Of a stretch of DNA of 64,000 nucleotides, positions 54,118 through 64,000 are shown one piece after another. Source of the DNA: Bicyclus anynana (taxonomy: Eukaryota > Arthropoda > Insecta > Lepidoptera > Nymphalidae); the NCBI RefSeq assembly GCF_947172395.1, contig NC_069085.1:18788698-18852697 (forward strand). The letters are read 5' to 3'. Each line of letters starts with the position of its first letter. Within the stretch, counting starts at the first letter, position 1. The notes under the pieces are model-generated. The model worked only from the letters and a program-made list of their open reading frames with translations, searched no databases and was not told where the DNA came from. The position numbers and the translations under genes are program-made.

Positions 54118-55206
54118 TCTACACCATCACACCACTATGCTCCACTTTATTTTTTTAGATTTTCACCCAAAAAAATTTAAATGTACACAAGTCACTGCAT
54201 TTTTCAAGTATTGCTCTCAGACTATTAATTAAAATCGTAGGGAAATTTTTGAGGCAAACTGCGAATTTATATTGTAATCAATAATATAAAATATCTTATA
54301 AAATGTACTTAAACAAACGAACAAAGTTAATAAAAGTTAATAAAAAGTTTTTAAACGTATTAATTAATACTATTTATTAATTTATTAATTAATAATTAAT
54401 TATTAAAGTTTTGACCAAAAACCTCAGTGTCGAATAGTTATTATTACTAATAGATAATTGTTATTATTAATTTAATAACATAAAACCACAACAACATCAA
54501 ATAACTTCACAAATCTTGTCGTTCCAAAAGTTCGCGATTTATAGATCGCGAGGAAAGTTTAACGAAACACTGGCAAAGAAACACACCTCTCTACACAGAG
54601 ACTGGAATTAAACTGAATATAAAAAGCTCAAGTCTCAAAATGCCAACGTCTGTACCATACTAATAAAGCTTAAGTTAGGCCTATAAATAAAAATACTCGA
54701 AAAAAACTATTCAATCCTTATGAAAAGTAAACGAAAAATATTTTTATTTAATTTTCATATCTATGATTTTCAATAATTGTGTTTCTTTTAAAGAAATCTG
54801 GGTTATTCGAATAACATTTTCAAGTAAATCAAGTAAACGAAGCTCTGCTGGTTCTACGCGGTGTGACGACCGGCCGAGAGCTTTGGCTACACGTCTACGT
54901 ACTTTAAAAGTATACCCATAGATGGCGTTATTATATTACAATAGAAATTTTAAGTTTATAAAATTTATTTAAACCTTATTATTTACACATTATTAATTAA
55001 ATTATAACTTAATAATGTGAATTATTACTCTCATAAATATTGTGAATAGCAAATAGTTTTATTCTCCTACTAAAATTAAATAGCAATAAAGTTTTAACAA
55101 TGTAAAGCTTGCTGTTTTTCTGAGGCAAACTTTTAATTTGGTGAAATTTACCCAATATATCTGATAGAAGAACCTAAGTAAACTATGTAAAATACATTCG
55201 TCATCA
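54118..55206. other. Upstream region of the laminin alpha gene
   Basis: 5' UTR and presumably promoter, but no TATA box or initiator can be singled out. AT-rich, with no repeat recognised. Confidence 0.35.
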
Positions 55207-55440
55207 ACAACCCATATACGGCTCACTATTGAGCATGAGTCTCCTCTCTCAGAATGAGAGGGGTAAGGCTAATATAGACCACCACGCTGGCCCAATGCGG
55301 ATTAGTAGACTTCACACAAGTAGAGAATTCTCATGTATGCAAGTTTCCTCACGATGTTTTTCCTTCAACGTTCGAGACATTTGTAATATTTAACTTCTTC
55401 ACATAGCTGAAAAATTGGAGGTGCAGATAAAGTCTGGACT
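55207..55440 (-). repeat. tRNA-derived SINE, family 2, head missing
   Basis: It matches 9682-9962 from aacccatatacggctcact to aaaaattggaggtgcag. The tRNA-like head is lost. Confidence 0.7.
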
Positions 55441-56155
55441 CCGAAGTTATAACTTCGCTATAAAATGTATAGGTATGTTATGAGTAGAGGAGGACAGAGG
55501 GATGTTTAAAATAAATCAATAACATACGAACAATAAGCCAAAAATGTTTAATGTCATATCGATAAATTTACATTGCGTTTATCGTTAACACCAAAATCTG
55601 GACACCCGCACCCGCGGCGTGGCGCGTTCCACTAAACGAGTAAAAATTCACCTAAAAAAATCTTCGCTAAAATTAATTATTACGTAAGTAATTATTATAT
55701 AGAATACGTTCGGATAGACTGTTCACTTCGCGGTCGGCGGCGCGGGGCGATCTCGGCCGCATTCTGCTCACTCGCTCTTGTACTATGTTCCCCAATGATA
55801 TACAAATAGCTAGATATAGATGCCTTTTATAAAAATTAAAAGAGAATGTTATTTATTAAAGAAATAATCAGTTTTACTTGATATGTCCTATTGTGTTGCT
55901 TGTCTTACTCATTATCAAAATTTCCAAAATACGAAAATAATAGTTTTATTTTCATACAGATCCATTAAAGAGGTTTTTGATAAAACATCCCAAGACTTTG
56001 TATTCATTTTATTTTACGAAGTACACAGATTGTTATTTTAGTAATATTGAAAAAATATGAAAATAATGTTTGTTTTGTAAAAGCATTTTGTTGAGAAAAT
56101 GAAAACCTCAATCGCACCGTGCCACAAAGCGCTTGGTGAGCGTCGCAGGGCTCGT
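55441..56155. other. Intergenic DNA with a GC-rich patch
   Basis: 55710-55775 (gttcacttcgcggtcggcgg, then cgcggggcgatctcggccgc) is a CpG-rich island in AT-rich DNA. It may be the promoter or a non-coding first exon of the laminin gene. Confidence 0.35.
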
Positions 56156-56250
56156 GTAACATTGTCTTGTTCGCGTAACATTCTGTTGTTCACGTAGCAT
56201 CGCTGTGCTCGCGTAACATCGTCATGTTTGCGTAACATCGCCGAGCTGGC
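56156..56250. repeat. 19-bp tandem repeat, five diverged units
   Basis: Units such as gtaacattgtcttgttcgc, gtagcatcgctgtgctcgc and gtaacatcgtcatgtttgc follow each other without a gap. The period of 19 keeps a minus frame open (MLREQDNVTRAL...), but that frame has no start context or domain. Confidence 0.8.
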
Positions 56251-58544
56251 GACTACCAGACATGCTCGTGCTCTGCGACGCTAGATAGCGACTTGTTTGT
56301 CGCGTCGCGCTGCCGTGACAACGGCATATTGTGGATAACGCTGCTGTGCCGTGAAAATAATGAAACTGATGAATTTATGCTGGAATTACTGTTTACCGAT
56401 ATGATTCTTTCAATAATATATTTTCATAACACGTCAACCTTGTGATTTATCATTGGCTGACTGCTCCACGATCAAGCGACTTAATTTACAGCCCGTCACA
56501 TATTTAGTTTGAGATATGTCTTGCTTATGATAAATTCTAACATATATCATCCATGAATCTGCATTATAAGAAAATATATTTATTTAAACATATTTCGCAT
56601 CAATGCAATGTCACGGCACAGCAGATATAAATGCCAGCACGATTTGTATCGAAATTATCGCTTAGTAACAGTTCTTATAGTCCTAGAATGTTACCTTACC
56701 TTAATACAAAAAGAATGATCCAAATATACATTGAACATCAGCTTCACAATGAGATATGTATATCACTATAAAATTTATCAATAAATTTATTGCGACAACT
56801 TAGTCGTAAACAATAATACATTCTTACAATATGGTTTATTACGTAACAGCATATGCATCGCATGGTCCGATTATAGTTCTAATGAGAGAGGTACATTCGT
56901 TTTATGATATGAACTGCAATGTTTGCGGTCCAGTGAGTGGCTTGGTGACAACTTTAGTTACAAAAGTTTCAATGTAACTCTATTACCTACAATATTAATT
57001 ATTAATTTTTTATCAAACATTAACAGCAGTGATAAAGAAATCATAAATAAAATATCGATACGCTATATCATATAGATCATATTAATATATTTTTTTGTTT
57101 ATTGAGATAGATTTTATTACTTTTTTTTGGTACTGTATAATTAGCTACACACGCTACTCGCTATCCAATGAACGTATACAAATAACATTACAAACTGGAT
57201 ACAATTACATCACTATATGATTATACAATTTCATTGGATAGAACTTGTGTTTAACTATCACTCCCATAAATATACTTAAGTCTACCGAAACGCGTACATT
57301 CAAACTTGAGTAAGAAAGATCATGTCCATGTTACAGTTAATAGGCGTAAAATGTTACGTTACGAATGTTACGCGTAACGGCTTGCGTAGTAACCGTAACA
57401 TGAACGAGCGAAAACCGCAGACGACACCGAGCGGGCGCGACGCGACAGATGCTGCCATCTCTAAACCTCGATTATATCAATACTCTCCTTTCTAAACGGT
57501 TCGACCACAAGTCAAAACAAACAGTACGAGTATCTTAATAGATTTAAACTTATAACTTAACACGATAGTTTAAAAGGAACACTCGCGGTAGAACCGATCA
57601 CTTATTAGTTATTTTTTATAAGTTTAAATGTTTCCAACAGATATGTGAAGTTTCCGTTCTTTAAGATTGTTCTTATAGCTGGAGAGGTAGTGGGAAATTT
57701 TATAAAGGTGCTTCACAACAGCTAAAAGTTCATGGCAAACATCTAAAATTTCCCCTGAGATACTAAAACTTGCCTGATTTTTTGTCTATAATTAACTTTA
57801 AATAAAACACTCGAGTTACTTTTAAGTAATTTATAAACGCATAGCGTATTGTTTAAATTCTTAAATACATTTTCACCCGTGGGATTAATTAACAAATACT
57901 TTTTCCACTTAAGATTCTTGATTCCATATTTGAAAAAAAGTCATTTGTAAATATTCAAGGGTTCAATATGGTAAATTAGCAAGTCAAGAATCAGAACAAA
58001 GTATTTGAAGGCAGACGAGACATTACAAATTTTTAGCTTAAGCACCTAGTATAAATTATCCACGACCTCGTGGGCTACACACATACATTATACACTCACC
58101 ATTATCACTAGCTATATTATTTCAAACATGCATTCAACAGGCATAGTTTGGGTGATCCCAAAGAAACATTATTGTACATTATAGCTCGAGAGACAGTTAC
58201 TAAGACTGCTTAGTTACTTAGACAATGCTAACTCACGACCTTAATTTTAGTCTTAACATTCTGTATTATTGTTCTATTTGTGTTAAACTATTTGGTTTAG
58301 TATTCTGCACAACAGAATTAGCAATATTAAAATGCTTTAAAAAGATATACTTATGACGATAAGCCAATGCCCAAGTAGAATGTATTTTAATAATCTCATA
58401 TTATACTCAAGCATTGGCGTAAAGTTAAGAACTACTATCAATTTTTAAAATGTTTTATAATTTAAATTAACAACACTTTATTTTTATTTTGATGCTGTAA
58501 TTTTAAATCTGGTGACGCAATAACATGACATACCTAATACTTGT
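56251..58544. other. AT-rich DNA, few repeats
   Basis: It lies downstream of the LDLa gene; part may be its 3' UTR. At 57345-57400 there is a cluster of gttacg/cgtaac words. No ORF. Confidence 0.4.
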
Positions 58545-58612
58545 ACTTGTATTCTGTAATACTAGTGACTTTATGTATTATGTATTCTGTAATACTAGTG
58601 ACTTTATATATA
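58545..58612. repeat. 33-36-bp direct duplication
   Basis: tgtattctgtaatactagtg+actttat is present twice in tandem. Confidence 0.6.
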
Positions 58613-58644
58613 CTGTAACTTTTAACTTGAGCCATTACTTAGTA

Positions 58645-58830
58645 ATGACTCAAGAGGTGAAGGAAAAAACATCGTGAATCGAGGAAACCTGCATACTTGT
58701 GAGTTTTCTTAATTCTCTACGTGTGAGAAGTCTGGCTACCAGCATTAGGCCAGCGTGGTGGACTAATAGCTTAACCCCTCTCATTCTGAGAGATGACTCG
58801 TATTCAGCAGTGAGCCGAATATGGATTCTT
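58645..58830 (+). repeat. tRNA-derived SINE, family 2, 5'-truncated
   Basis: It runs from ggtgaaggaaaaaacatcgt to cagcagtgagccgaatatgg, the 3' half of the family. Confidence 0.7.
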
Positions 58831-60094
58831 GAAATAATGGCTATGAGAATGGTAATCATAATCCCAAATATAACTGGAAATCGAATTTAGTACAATTATT
58901 ATTGGACTAACCATTGGCAGATTTCTTACAAATCAAAGTAAATTATTGTGTTTTTTTATAAAACATTGCGATGTTTTTTTCTTCTTTTTATAATAGGTAC
59001 TTTACAAAATGGAAAAGTTATAAAACATTTTAAAACTTGCATCTTTGCATGTTAATTTACTTCGGTAATCTTGATGTAATGGAGCGATGTATGAACTGTA
59101 CAAAATTTCCTGAATGTGTGGTAGTTAGAAGTATCAGTAGTAAGGTCGGAGCTGTGTTGGAGCGGTAATGGCAGTGAGATGTTAGTCCTAGAGCCGGTGA
59201 CACTGACGCTGTAGTGATTTCATCGTCCAAATATCAACTTTTTCTTATGTATCAAAAAACTGCTTGTTACATTTCTAGTTTCATTATAGAACACCGTTTA
59301 CTAGTTCGTATCTCTATAATGAAACGTATGTTGCATGAATTATAAATTTAAAAATACAGATTTTTTTATAAATTTTTCCCTAGTCGCTATGCCGTTCAAA
59401 TCGCGAAAACGCTTAGCACGCACTTCTGATCTATTATTCACATAAAGTTGCATCAGAAGTGAGATAACTGGGTGGTTACGTTAGTTGCATTTTGTACGAC
59501 GCAGCGATTATTGGTTGTAACTGTATTATTAAACTTTCATACATAAATATCATTCTTTATATCAATATAACAAAGCAGTCATTTTATAATACAGTTGTAC
59601 ATTGAAAAGTTTTCATTTAAAATCTTACACAGTGTTCGCGATACTAAAGCCTTACAATTTTAAGGAAAACACTACATTACAATAAAGCGTTTAAACCCAT
59701 GTTCAAAATAAACACTAAACCGCAGGATAATCAAGTGGCTACATTTCGTTGAAACAAACATTTAGATGATGCCACTTGATCCTGCACCGAAATACATAAT
59801 TATTAACGTTCGGGTCAAAGTTGATATTAAATACATACAGGATGCGTTAAGTAAACAACTATTTACATGAACCTATGCCTTAAGTTGACTAAGGCATAGG
59901 TTCCGTAATTATTATAATGAAACATAACTGATAGTGTTGACAAAAAGTCGACAAGGTTTCCTTGTGTTGCTAGGCGTGTGTCGCGAACACGTGGGGACGA
60001 TGCTGTCACCGCGGGGTCCCGGCGGGGTCTGTCCATGTGGGAGCGGATGGGGGCCGGTACGGCGCCCCCGCCCTGCGGGCCCGACCGGGCCGCC
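58831..60094. other. Probable 3' UTR region of the LDLa gene
   Basis: It contains a perfect inverted repeat with 14-base arms (59869-59882 and 59890-59903, GAACCTATGCCTTA). No ORF is supported. Confidence 0.4.
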
Positions 60095-60178
60095 TCAGAC
60101 GAACCACTCGTCCTTGTGCGGGGCGCCGCTCAGCGCTGCGCCCGCGCCCGCAGGCGGCCCGGGCGCGCCGCCCTGTAC
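60095..60178 (-). CDS. LDLa single-pass membrane protein, last coding exon
   Basis: On the minus strand an acceptor (cgtgcctgcgcag) is followed by GTA CAG GGC ... and 27 codons to TGA at 60095-60097. The end is VQGGAPGRPAGAGAALSGAP, then HKDEWFV. The final W-F-V fits a class II PDZ ligand (hydrophobic-x-hydrophobic). The frame joins exon 61356-61474 in phase 0. A second AG six bases on (gtacag) gives the same frame two residues shorter. Confidence 0.6.
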   Translation of the reverse strand, partial: VQGGAPGPPAGAGAALSGAPHKDEWFV

Positions 60179-60267
60179 CTGCGCAGGCACGAGCTTTAGT
60201 ACGAGCCTCCATAGCCGACTGGCAAGGGGAACTCAACACTATCAACAACAAATCAACACTTTTTGAC

Positions 60268-60569
60268 GGCCTCCATAGCGCAGTGGTATGCGTGGTGGAC
60301 TTACAAAACGGAGGTCCTGAGTTCGATGCTCAGGCAGATTCAGATTTTCTTAATTGCTCCAGGTCTGGCTAGTGGGAGGCCATGGCTAGTTACCATCCTA
60401 CCGACAAAGACGTATCGCCAAGTGGTTTAGCATTCCGGTATGATTTCATGTTGAAACCGAAGGGAGTGTGAATTTTCATCTCCTAACAAGTTAGCCCGCT
60501 TCCATGTTAGACTGCTTCATCACTTATAAGATTGTAGTCAAGGGCTAACTTGTAAAGAATATAAAAAAA
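60268..60569 (+). repeat. SINE family 1, near full length
   Basis: Head ggcctccatagcgcagtggt, B-box gagttcgatgctc and end gggctaacttgtaaagaata. It sits in the last intron of the LDLa gene, 89 bases upstream of its last acceptor. Confidence 0.8.
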
Positions 60570-61355
60570 CATCTCCTAACGTCGTTGTTACGAATAATGG
60601 AGCTATAAAAGAATATTGGTCACATTTCAAAAAAATATAATAAAATATGGTAAAAATGTAATCAGAATGAAATCATATATTAAAAAAATAAAAATATGCA
60701 GACACTTACGTCAGGTAAAAAAGAAAAAACCAAACATTATTTAGTAAAAAAAATAATATGATAAAATAAGATGGCAAATAAAAAGAAAACGCTTACCTAT
60801 TTCTTATGCGTACAACATCATTACATATTATTATTTACAAAAAAACTAGCACTACTCTTGAGCGTATGAAGCATTTTTGTTCTGATGATGATGATTAACT
60901 AAAAAAGAAACAAAATAAATATATCAAAATAAAATAGCCAAAACAATTCTTATTGCAAATAATGAACAGTAAAAACATAAAATTATAAAACAGACCAACC
61001 AGTATTTCAACATTTCAAAAAATCTTACCTACATAATTTTTATAGGTATTATAATGAAAAAATATTTAAAATATATAAGTTTTATATTGCATTCGACCTA
61101 ACGTTCAGCAGCAGTCAGAAAACACAAGGCTATAGACAAGTGCTATACCTCGGATATACATACGTGCCACGGAGATATCGTTAGTCCTGATCATTATCAC
61201 TAGCATCTAACATAACATCAGGCTCTAACATAAACTGTACATCACACTAAGCCCGCAGACCGGCATTAAAGCAGCATATCAGATACTGAGCTCTTAAAAG
61301 TAATCTCTAATTGGTTGGCACAGAGGCGGCACCAGTGACCGCTCGGCATTTGTAC
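60570..61355. other. Intron of the LDLa gene
   Basis: Very AT-rich, with no recognised repeats or frames. Confidence 0.5.
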
Positions 61356-61474
61356 GTACCCGCGCGGGCCCGCAGGGTGCGCCCAGTTTCCCGGCAGCCG
61401 AGTGGCGGGCGACGCGGTGGGGCCAGCGCCCTTGCCGCCGCCGCCCGCGCCGTTGCTGCTAGCCATCTGTTGTA
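61356..61474 (-). CDS. LDLa single-pass membrane protein, cytoplasmic-tail exon
   Basis: Acceptor ttgttgttacag, then TA CAA CAG ATG, which completes the single T left by the upstream exon to TTA (Leu). It encodes LQQMASSNGAGGGGKGAGPT, then ASPATRLPGNWAHPAGPRGY, a Gly/Ala/Pro-rich low-complexity tail. The donor is taken at TAC|gtacaa, which gives phase 0 and an open junction with the last exon. The alternative GG|gtacgt has a better consensus but shifts the last exon into a frame that stops early. Confidence 0.6.
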
Positions 61475-62007
61475 CTGTAACAACAACAGGGGTAGTCAAC
61501 GCAACAACATTACAACGGTTTTGGTGGTGACCCACCATAAATGTCCGCAAAATAACGCCAGCTTCAATTCAATATAGAGACGTCTCTGTTAGAGACGCTG
61601 GTTTACCTTCATTTTACATAATGACCTCTCCCCTTCCAGCTAATTCGGCCCCATCACATTCTCCAGGTCATACAGTGAACTGTTTATGTAAGCTAAATAA
61701 CGATGTCACCTGTTTCATGTTTCACTGTAAGGGTTAAGATAAATAAAATAAAATAAATATACTTTATTTGCACACCACAAAGACAAAAACAAGTGAAATA
61801 AAAAACAAATTAGGAAGAGATCAGCATACAAAAGGCGGCCTTATCGCTAAGTAGCGATTTCTTCCAGGCAACCTTCGGTTTAGGAAAACTTAAGGACAAA
61901 CTTAAGGGTTGTATCTTTTTACCTTAAATCTCCTAAGGTAAGAAGATTTAGCACTTCTTGTTACTTTTCTACCCAGCACTGCCTTCGCTCTCTCACTCAA
62001 TACTCAC
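61475..62007. other. Intron of the LDLa gene
   Basis: Contains ataaataaaataaaataaat, an AT-rich tract near 61741. No feature is supported. Confidence 0.45.
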
Positions 62008-62145
62008 AGTGTAAATGCGTGCGCCTGGTCGGCGCTCTGCTGCGGCAGTAGCAGCACAGCGCTAGCAGCACCAGCAGCGCCAACAGTGCCGCTGCGCCCA
62101 CCACTATCGCTATCCACGTACTGCCGCCGCCACTGCCTCCGCTCT
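62008..62145 (-). CDS. LDLa single-pass membrane protein, transmembrane exon
   Basis: Acceptor gcattttcag, donor CACT|gtgagtat, 138 bases, phases 1 and 1. The exon encodes a Gly/Ser linker (ESGGSGGGS), a transmembrane helix (TWIAIVVGAAALLALLVLL) ending in a Cys-rich border (ALCCYCRSR), and a basic stop-transfer APTRRTHLH. This gives a type I topology with the LDLa module outside. The CCYC cluster is a plausible palmitoylation site; this is inference. Confidence 0.82.
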
Positions 62146-62439
62146 CTGAAAATGCGACAGGTCACAGATTTGAGACAAGAGCAAAGACACAAAAAGGAAG
62201 GTCGTTTTCAAATTCAGGCCTTTTCAGGACAAACAAGAGTTCTGTTAAACTACTCGTATTTGTTGAACTGAGCACAATTATTTCGCGAAAGTAATCTAGA
62301 CTAACGAGACATTTAAAGAACACGGCTTATAAAATAGCCATTAAAGTTAATATAATGTTTATACGCTCTGCTAACCTCCAAACTACTTTTCTGAGAATGG
62401 GTACTTTAAGCAAGATGAACTTTATAATACTGGATACAT

Positions 62440-62540
62440 AAGTTTCAGGACAGTGGTGCTTGCAAGTCAAGTACAAGAGGCTTATGTCTAGCTCTATGAT
62501 GTGCATCCAACTGATTATAGTGATGATGATGATGTCAACT
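62440..62540 (+). repeat. RTE LINE 3' tail
   Basis: aagaggcttatgtctagctc, a short gap and ctgattatagtgatgatgat match the RTE end at 8142. It abuts the donor of the LDLa exon. Confidence 0.6.
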
Positions 62541-62543
62541 CAC

Positions 62544-62666
62544 CGGGGCAGAGGGCGGCGGTGTCCTCGTCAGAGCCATCGGCGCAGTGGTCAACGCCGT
62601 CGCAGGTCAGGTCAGCACTCACGCAGAACTCGCGCTGCTTACACCTGAACTCCTTGCATCCGTGCT
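62544..62666 (-). CDS. LDL-receptor class A exon of a single-pass membrane protein
   Basis: Acceptor caacttccag, donor CCCG|gtgagttg, 123 bases, phases 1 and 1 as is usual for LDLa modules. It encodes one complete LDLa repeat with six cysteines and the calcium site: CKEFRCKQREFC, then VSADLTCDGVDHCADGSDED and TAALC. D-G...D...D-G-S-D-E residues are all present. A single LDLa right before the membrane helix, joined to a phase-1 transmembrane exon, is the layout of CUB-LDLa receptors (Neto, Culd), but no CUB exon is in the window, so that is only a candidate. Upstream exons should lie beyond 64000. Confidence 0.87.
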
Positions 62667-64000
62667 CTGGAAGTTGAACAAAACAATGAATCAACAGACT
62701 AACCAATTGCTAACAATTAATATAATAATTCTGGGTGTGAGGCACTTATGAGAGGAAGTACTAATCTGCTCCTCTCTTAAACCAAAAGTTGATCTTCGAG
62801 ATTAGACGGTGACAGAGTTGTTAAGACTTGCTGAGTTTTTGGTCTATCAACTGTAATTACTAGCCCTTTGACGGCAGATCACAATATAAAATAAAAATAC
62901 CAATTTTGCAGGTTAGTACGCTACTTCAGCAAAGAAGCATAGAGAGAAATTACTACTCTAAAGACCATAGAAAAGAATGACAATAACACGAGAAAAGGAG
63001 TCACGTCAAACACGCCATCGATAACAAACTTTAGAATACGATTACGGCTGGATAAAGTTACGGATATTATATTTTGGGACACAATTTTTGAATATTCTGC
63101 GAACGAAAGTTTAATCCGCCGCTCTCAAAACGTCCGGGATGATCGACGTCCGTTGTTGGATCGTCGGAACCGTTTGATGGATCGTTAGTGGCCATTGTTT
63201 CGCAGTGGGCAGCACCGGCACAGTGCTGACGTCATCACACGTCGGCACTTCTGTTTAATAAATTGCAATCGCATTCAGTAAATACAGAGTTAGCTCTTCT
63301 AAACCACTTCAGAGAGTTCTCCAGGAATTGAGCTATTTTTGGATGTAAATCCGAATCTGAATAATAACTTCTGTGATTATTCATCTCGTTTTATTATAGG
63401 ACTCAAATGTGATTACAAATATAAGAAAACTTATGTAGAACAAAGGTTATGATTCACAACAGTTGTCAGGACAACTTAATTAACAAATCAAACTGTAACC
63501 AAAATAAGACCCTAGAATGGCAGAGAATGACCTTGAGTGGAGTCACGTATTTGTGAACGATGTGTGTAGGGTTAAAGGCGCCTTTTACTGATATCAAACA
63601 CTCCCCTTTTCCACTCAAGTCACTCTCCCCACCTATCCCAAGTAACCCATAAAGAATTACACAACAAGAGATGTGGACGGCTCGAACGCCACGAGCACAC
63701 ACCGTGAAGCCGACAATAGATCGAGCGACGTCATATCTGTCACAGACTACTATTTCCTACACTATTTATTAACAACATGTAAATTTAAAAGCGGCAAACG
63801 CGGCGATAACAGTTTGTTTTAGTTTATTTTGAATAATCAGGATATTTTCAACAAACAAAAAATGTGTCTAATATAAATGTTTGGCGGCAATAGGTAATTG
63901 CATCGCTTTCATCTTATGTTCATCTTACACAAAAAGGTTTAATAGACGTAGGTATCACAAGTGCTTGTAAGTAACCATACTTAAAATGAACTAATTTTGA
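62667..64000. other. Intron of the LDLa gene, to the window edge
   Basis: No further exon is recognised. The GC-richer block at 63100-63250 has no splice-bounded frame. Confidence 0.4.

Noticed and set aside
59934..60372. Plus-strand GC-rich frames of 73-111 codons and the minus frame 60006-60251
   Set aside because: They are shadows of the last LDLa-gene exon; the minus frame 60095-60178 has the matching splice phase and the better end.
1..64000. CRISPR arrays, operons, bacterial promoters or origins
   Set aside because: The window is eukaryotic; the tandem arrays have no spacers and the genes are spliced.

Overview
The window looks like nuclear DNA from a moth or butterfly. It is AT-rich and almost free of long open reading frames, and it is crowded with repeats that I recognise as typical of Lepidoptera: tRNA-derived SINEs, RTE and jockey-type LINE ends, and short Helitron-like elements that start TC, end CTAG and sit between A and T. 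Host genes appear only as short GC-rich exons bounded by GT/AG splice sites, so most of the signal lies in pieces too short for ordinary ORF finding.

Three host genes can be supported. (1) A minus-strand gene encodes the N-terminus of a laminin alpha subunit. A signal-peptide exon (54036-54117), a second exon (12351-12537) and a third (11536-11698) join with matching phases and give a laminin N-terminal domain, with NATCG, a CxxC and a TWWQSP motif. About two thirds of the window (12538-54035) is therefore its roughly 41.5 kb first intron; the rest of the gene is presumably beyond the left edge. (2) A minus-strand gene at the right end (60095-62666) encodes the C-terminal part of a single-pass membrane protein: an LDL-receptor class A module, a transmembrane helix and a short cytoplasmic tail ending WFV. 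Its N-terminal exons lie beyond the right edge. (3) A plus-strand terminal exon (1400-1574) encodes a C-terminal membrane anchor of an unidentified protein. If the laminin gene continues leftwards, this gene would be nested in it on the opposite strand.

The rest is mobile-element history. Intron 1 carries an intact 457-codon IS630/Tc1/mariner-type transposase (34392-35765) with an unusually long second-D to E distance of 82 residues, like the group described as DD82E/Sailor. It also holds a 5'-truncated jockey-like LINE with an intact 555-codon reverse-transcriptase frame (43661-45545) that has split a SINE into two halves. Other elements include a poly(A)-tailed LINE end with a perfect 14-bp target duplication (3601-3948), a jockey fragment at the left edge, RTE 3' ends, four SINE families and at least eight Helitron-like copies, one nested in an older repeat.

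Structures the gene and transposon lists do not explain include an 18-bp, 13-unit minisatellite whose last unit supplies the splice acceptor of laminin exon 2, a three-unit tandem array of about 150 bp (39994-40440), and several perfect inverted repeats, the longest with 25-bp arms (53388-53443). Other such structures are a 19-bp five-unit repeat at 56156 and duplicated segments of 100-300 bp. All family assignments rest on motif recognition by eye; no search was run.
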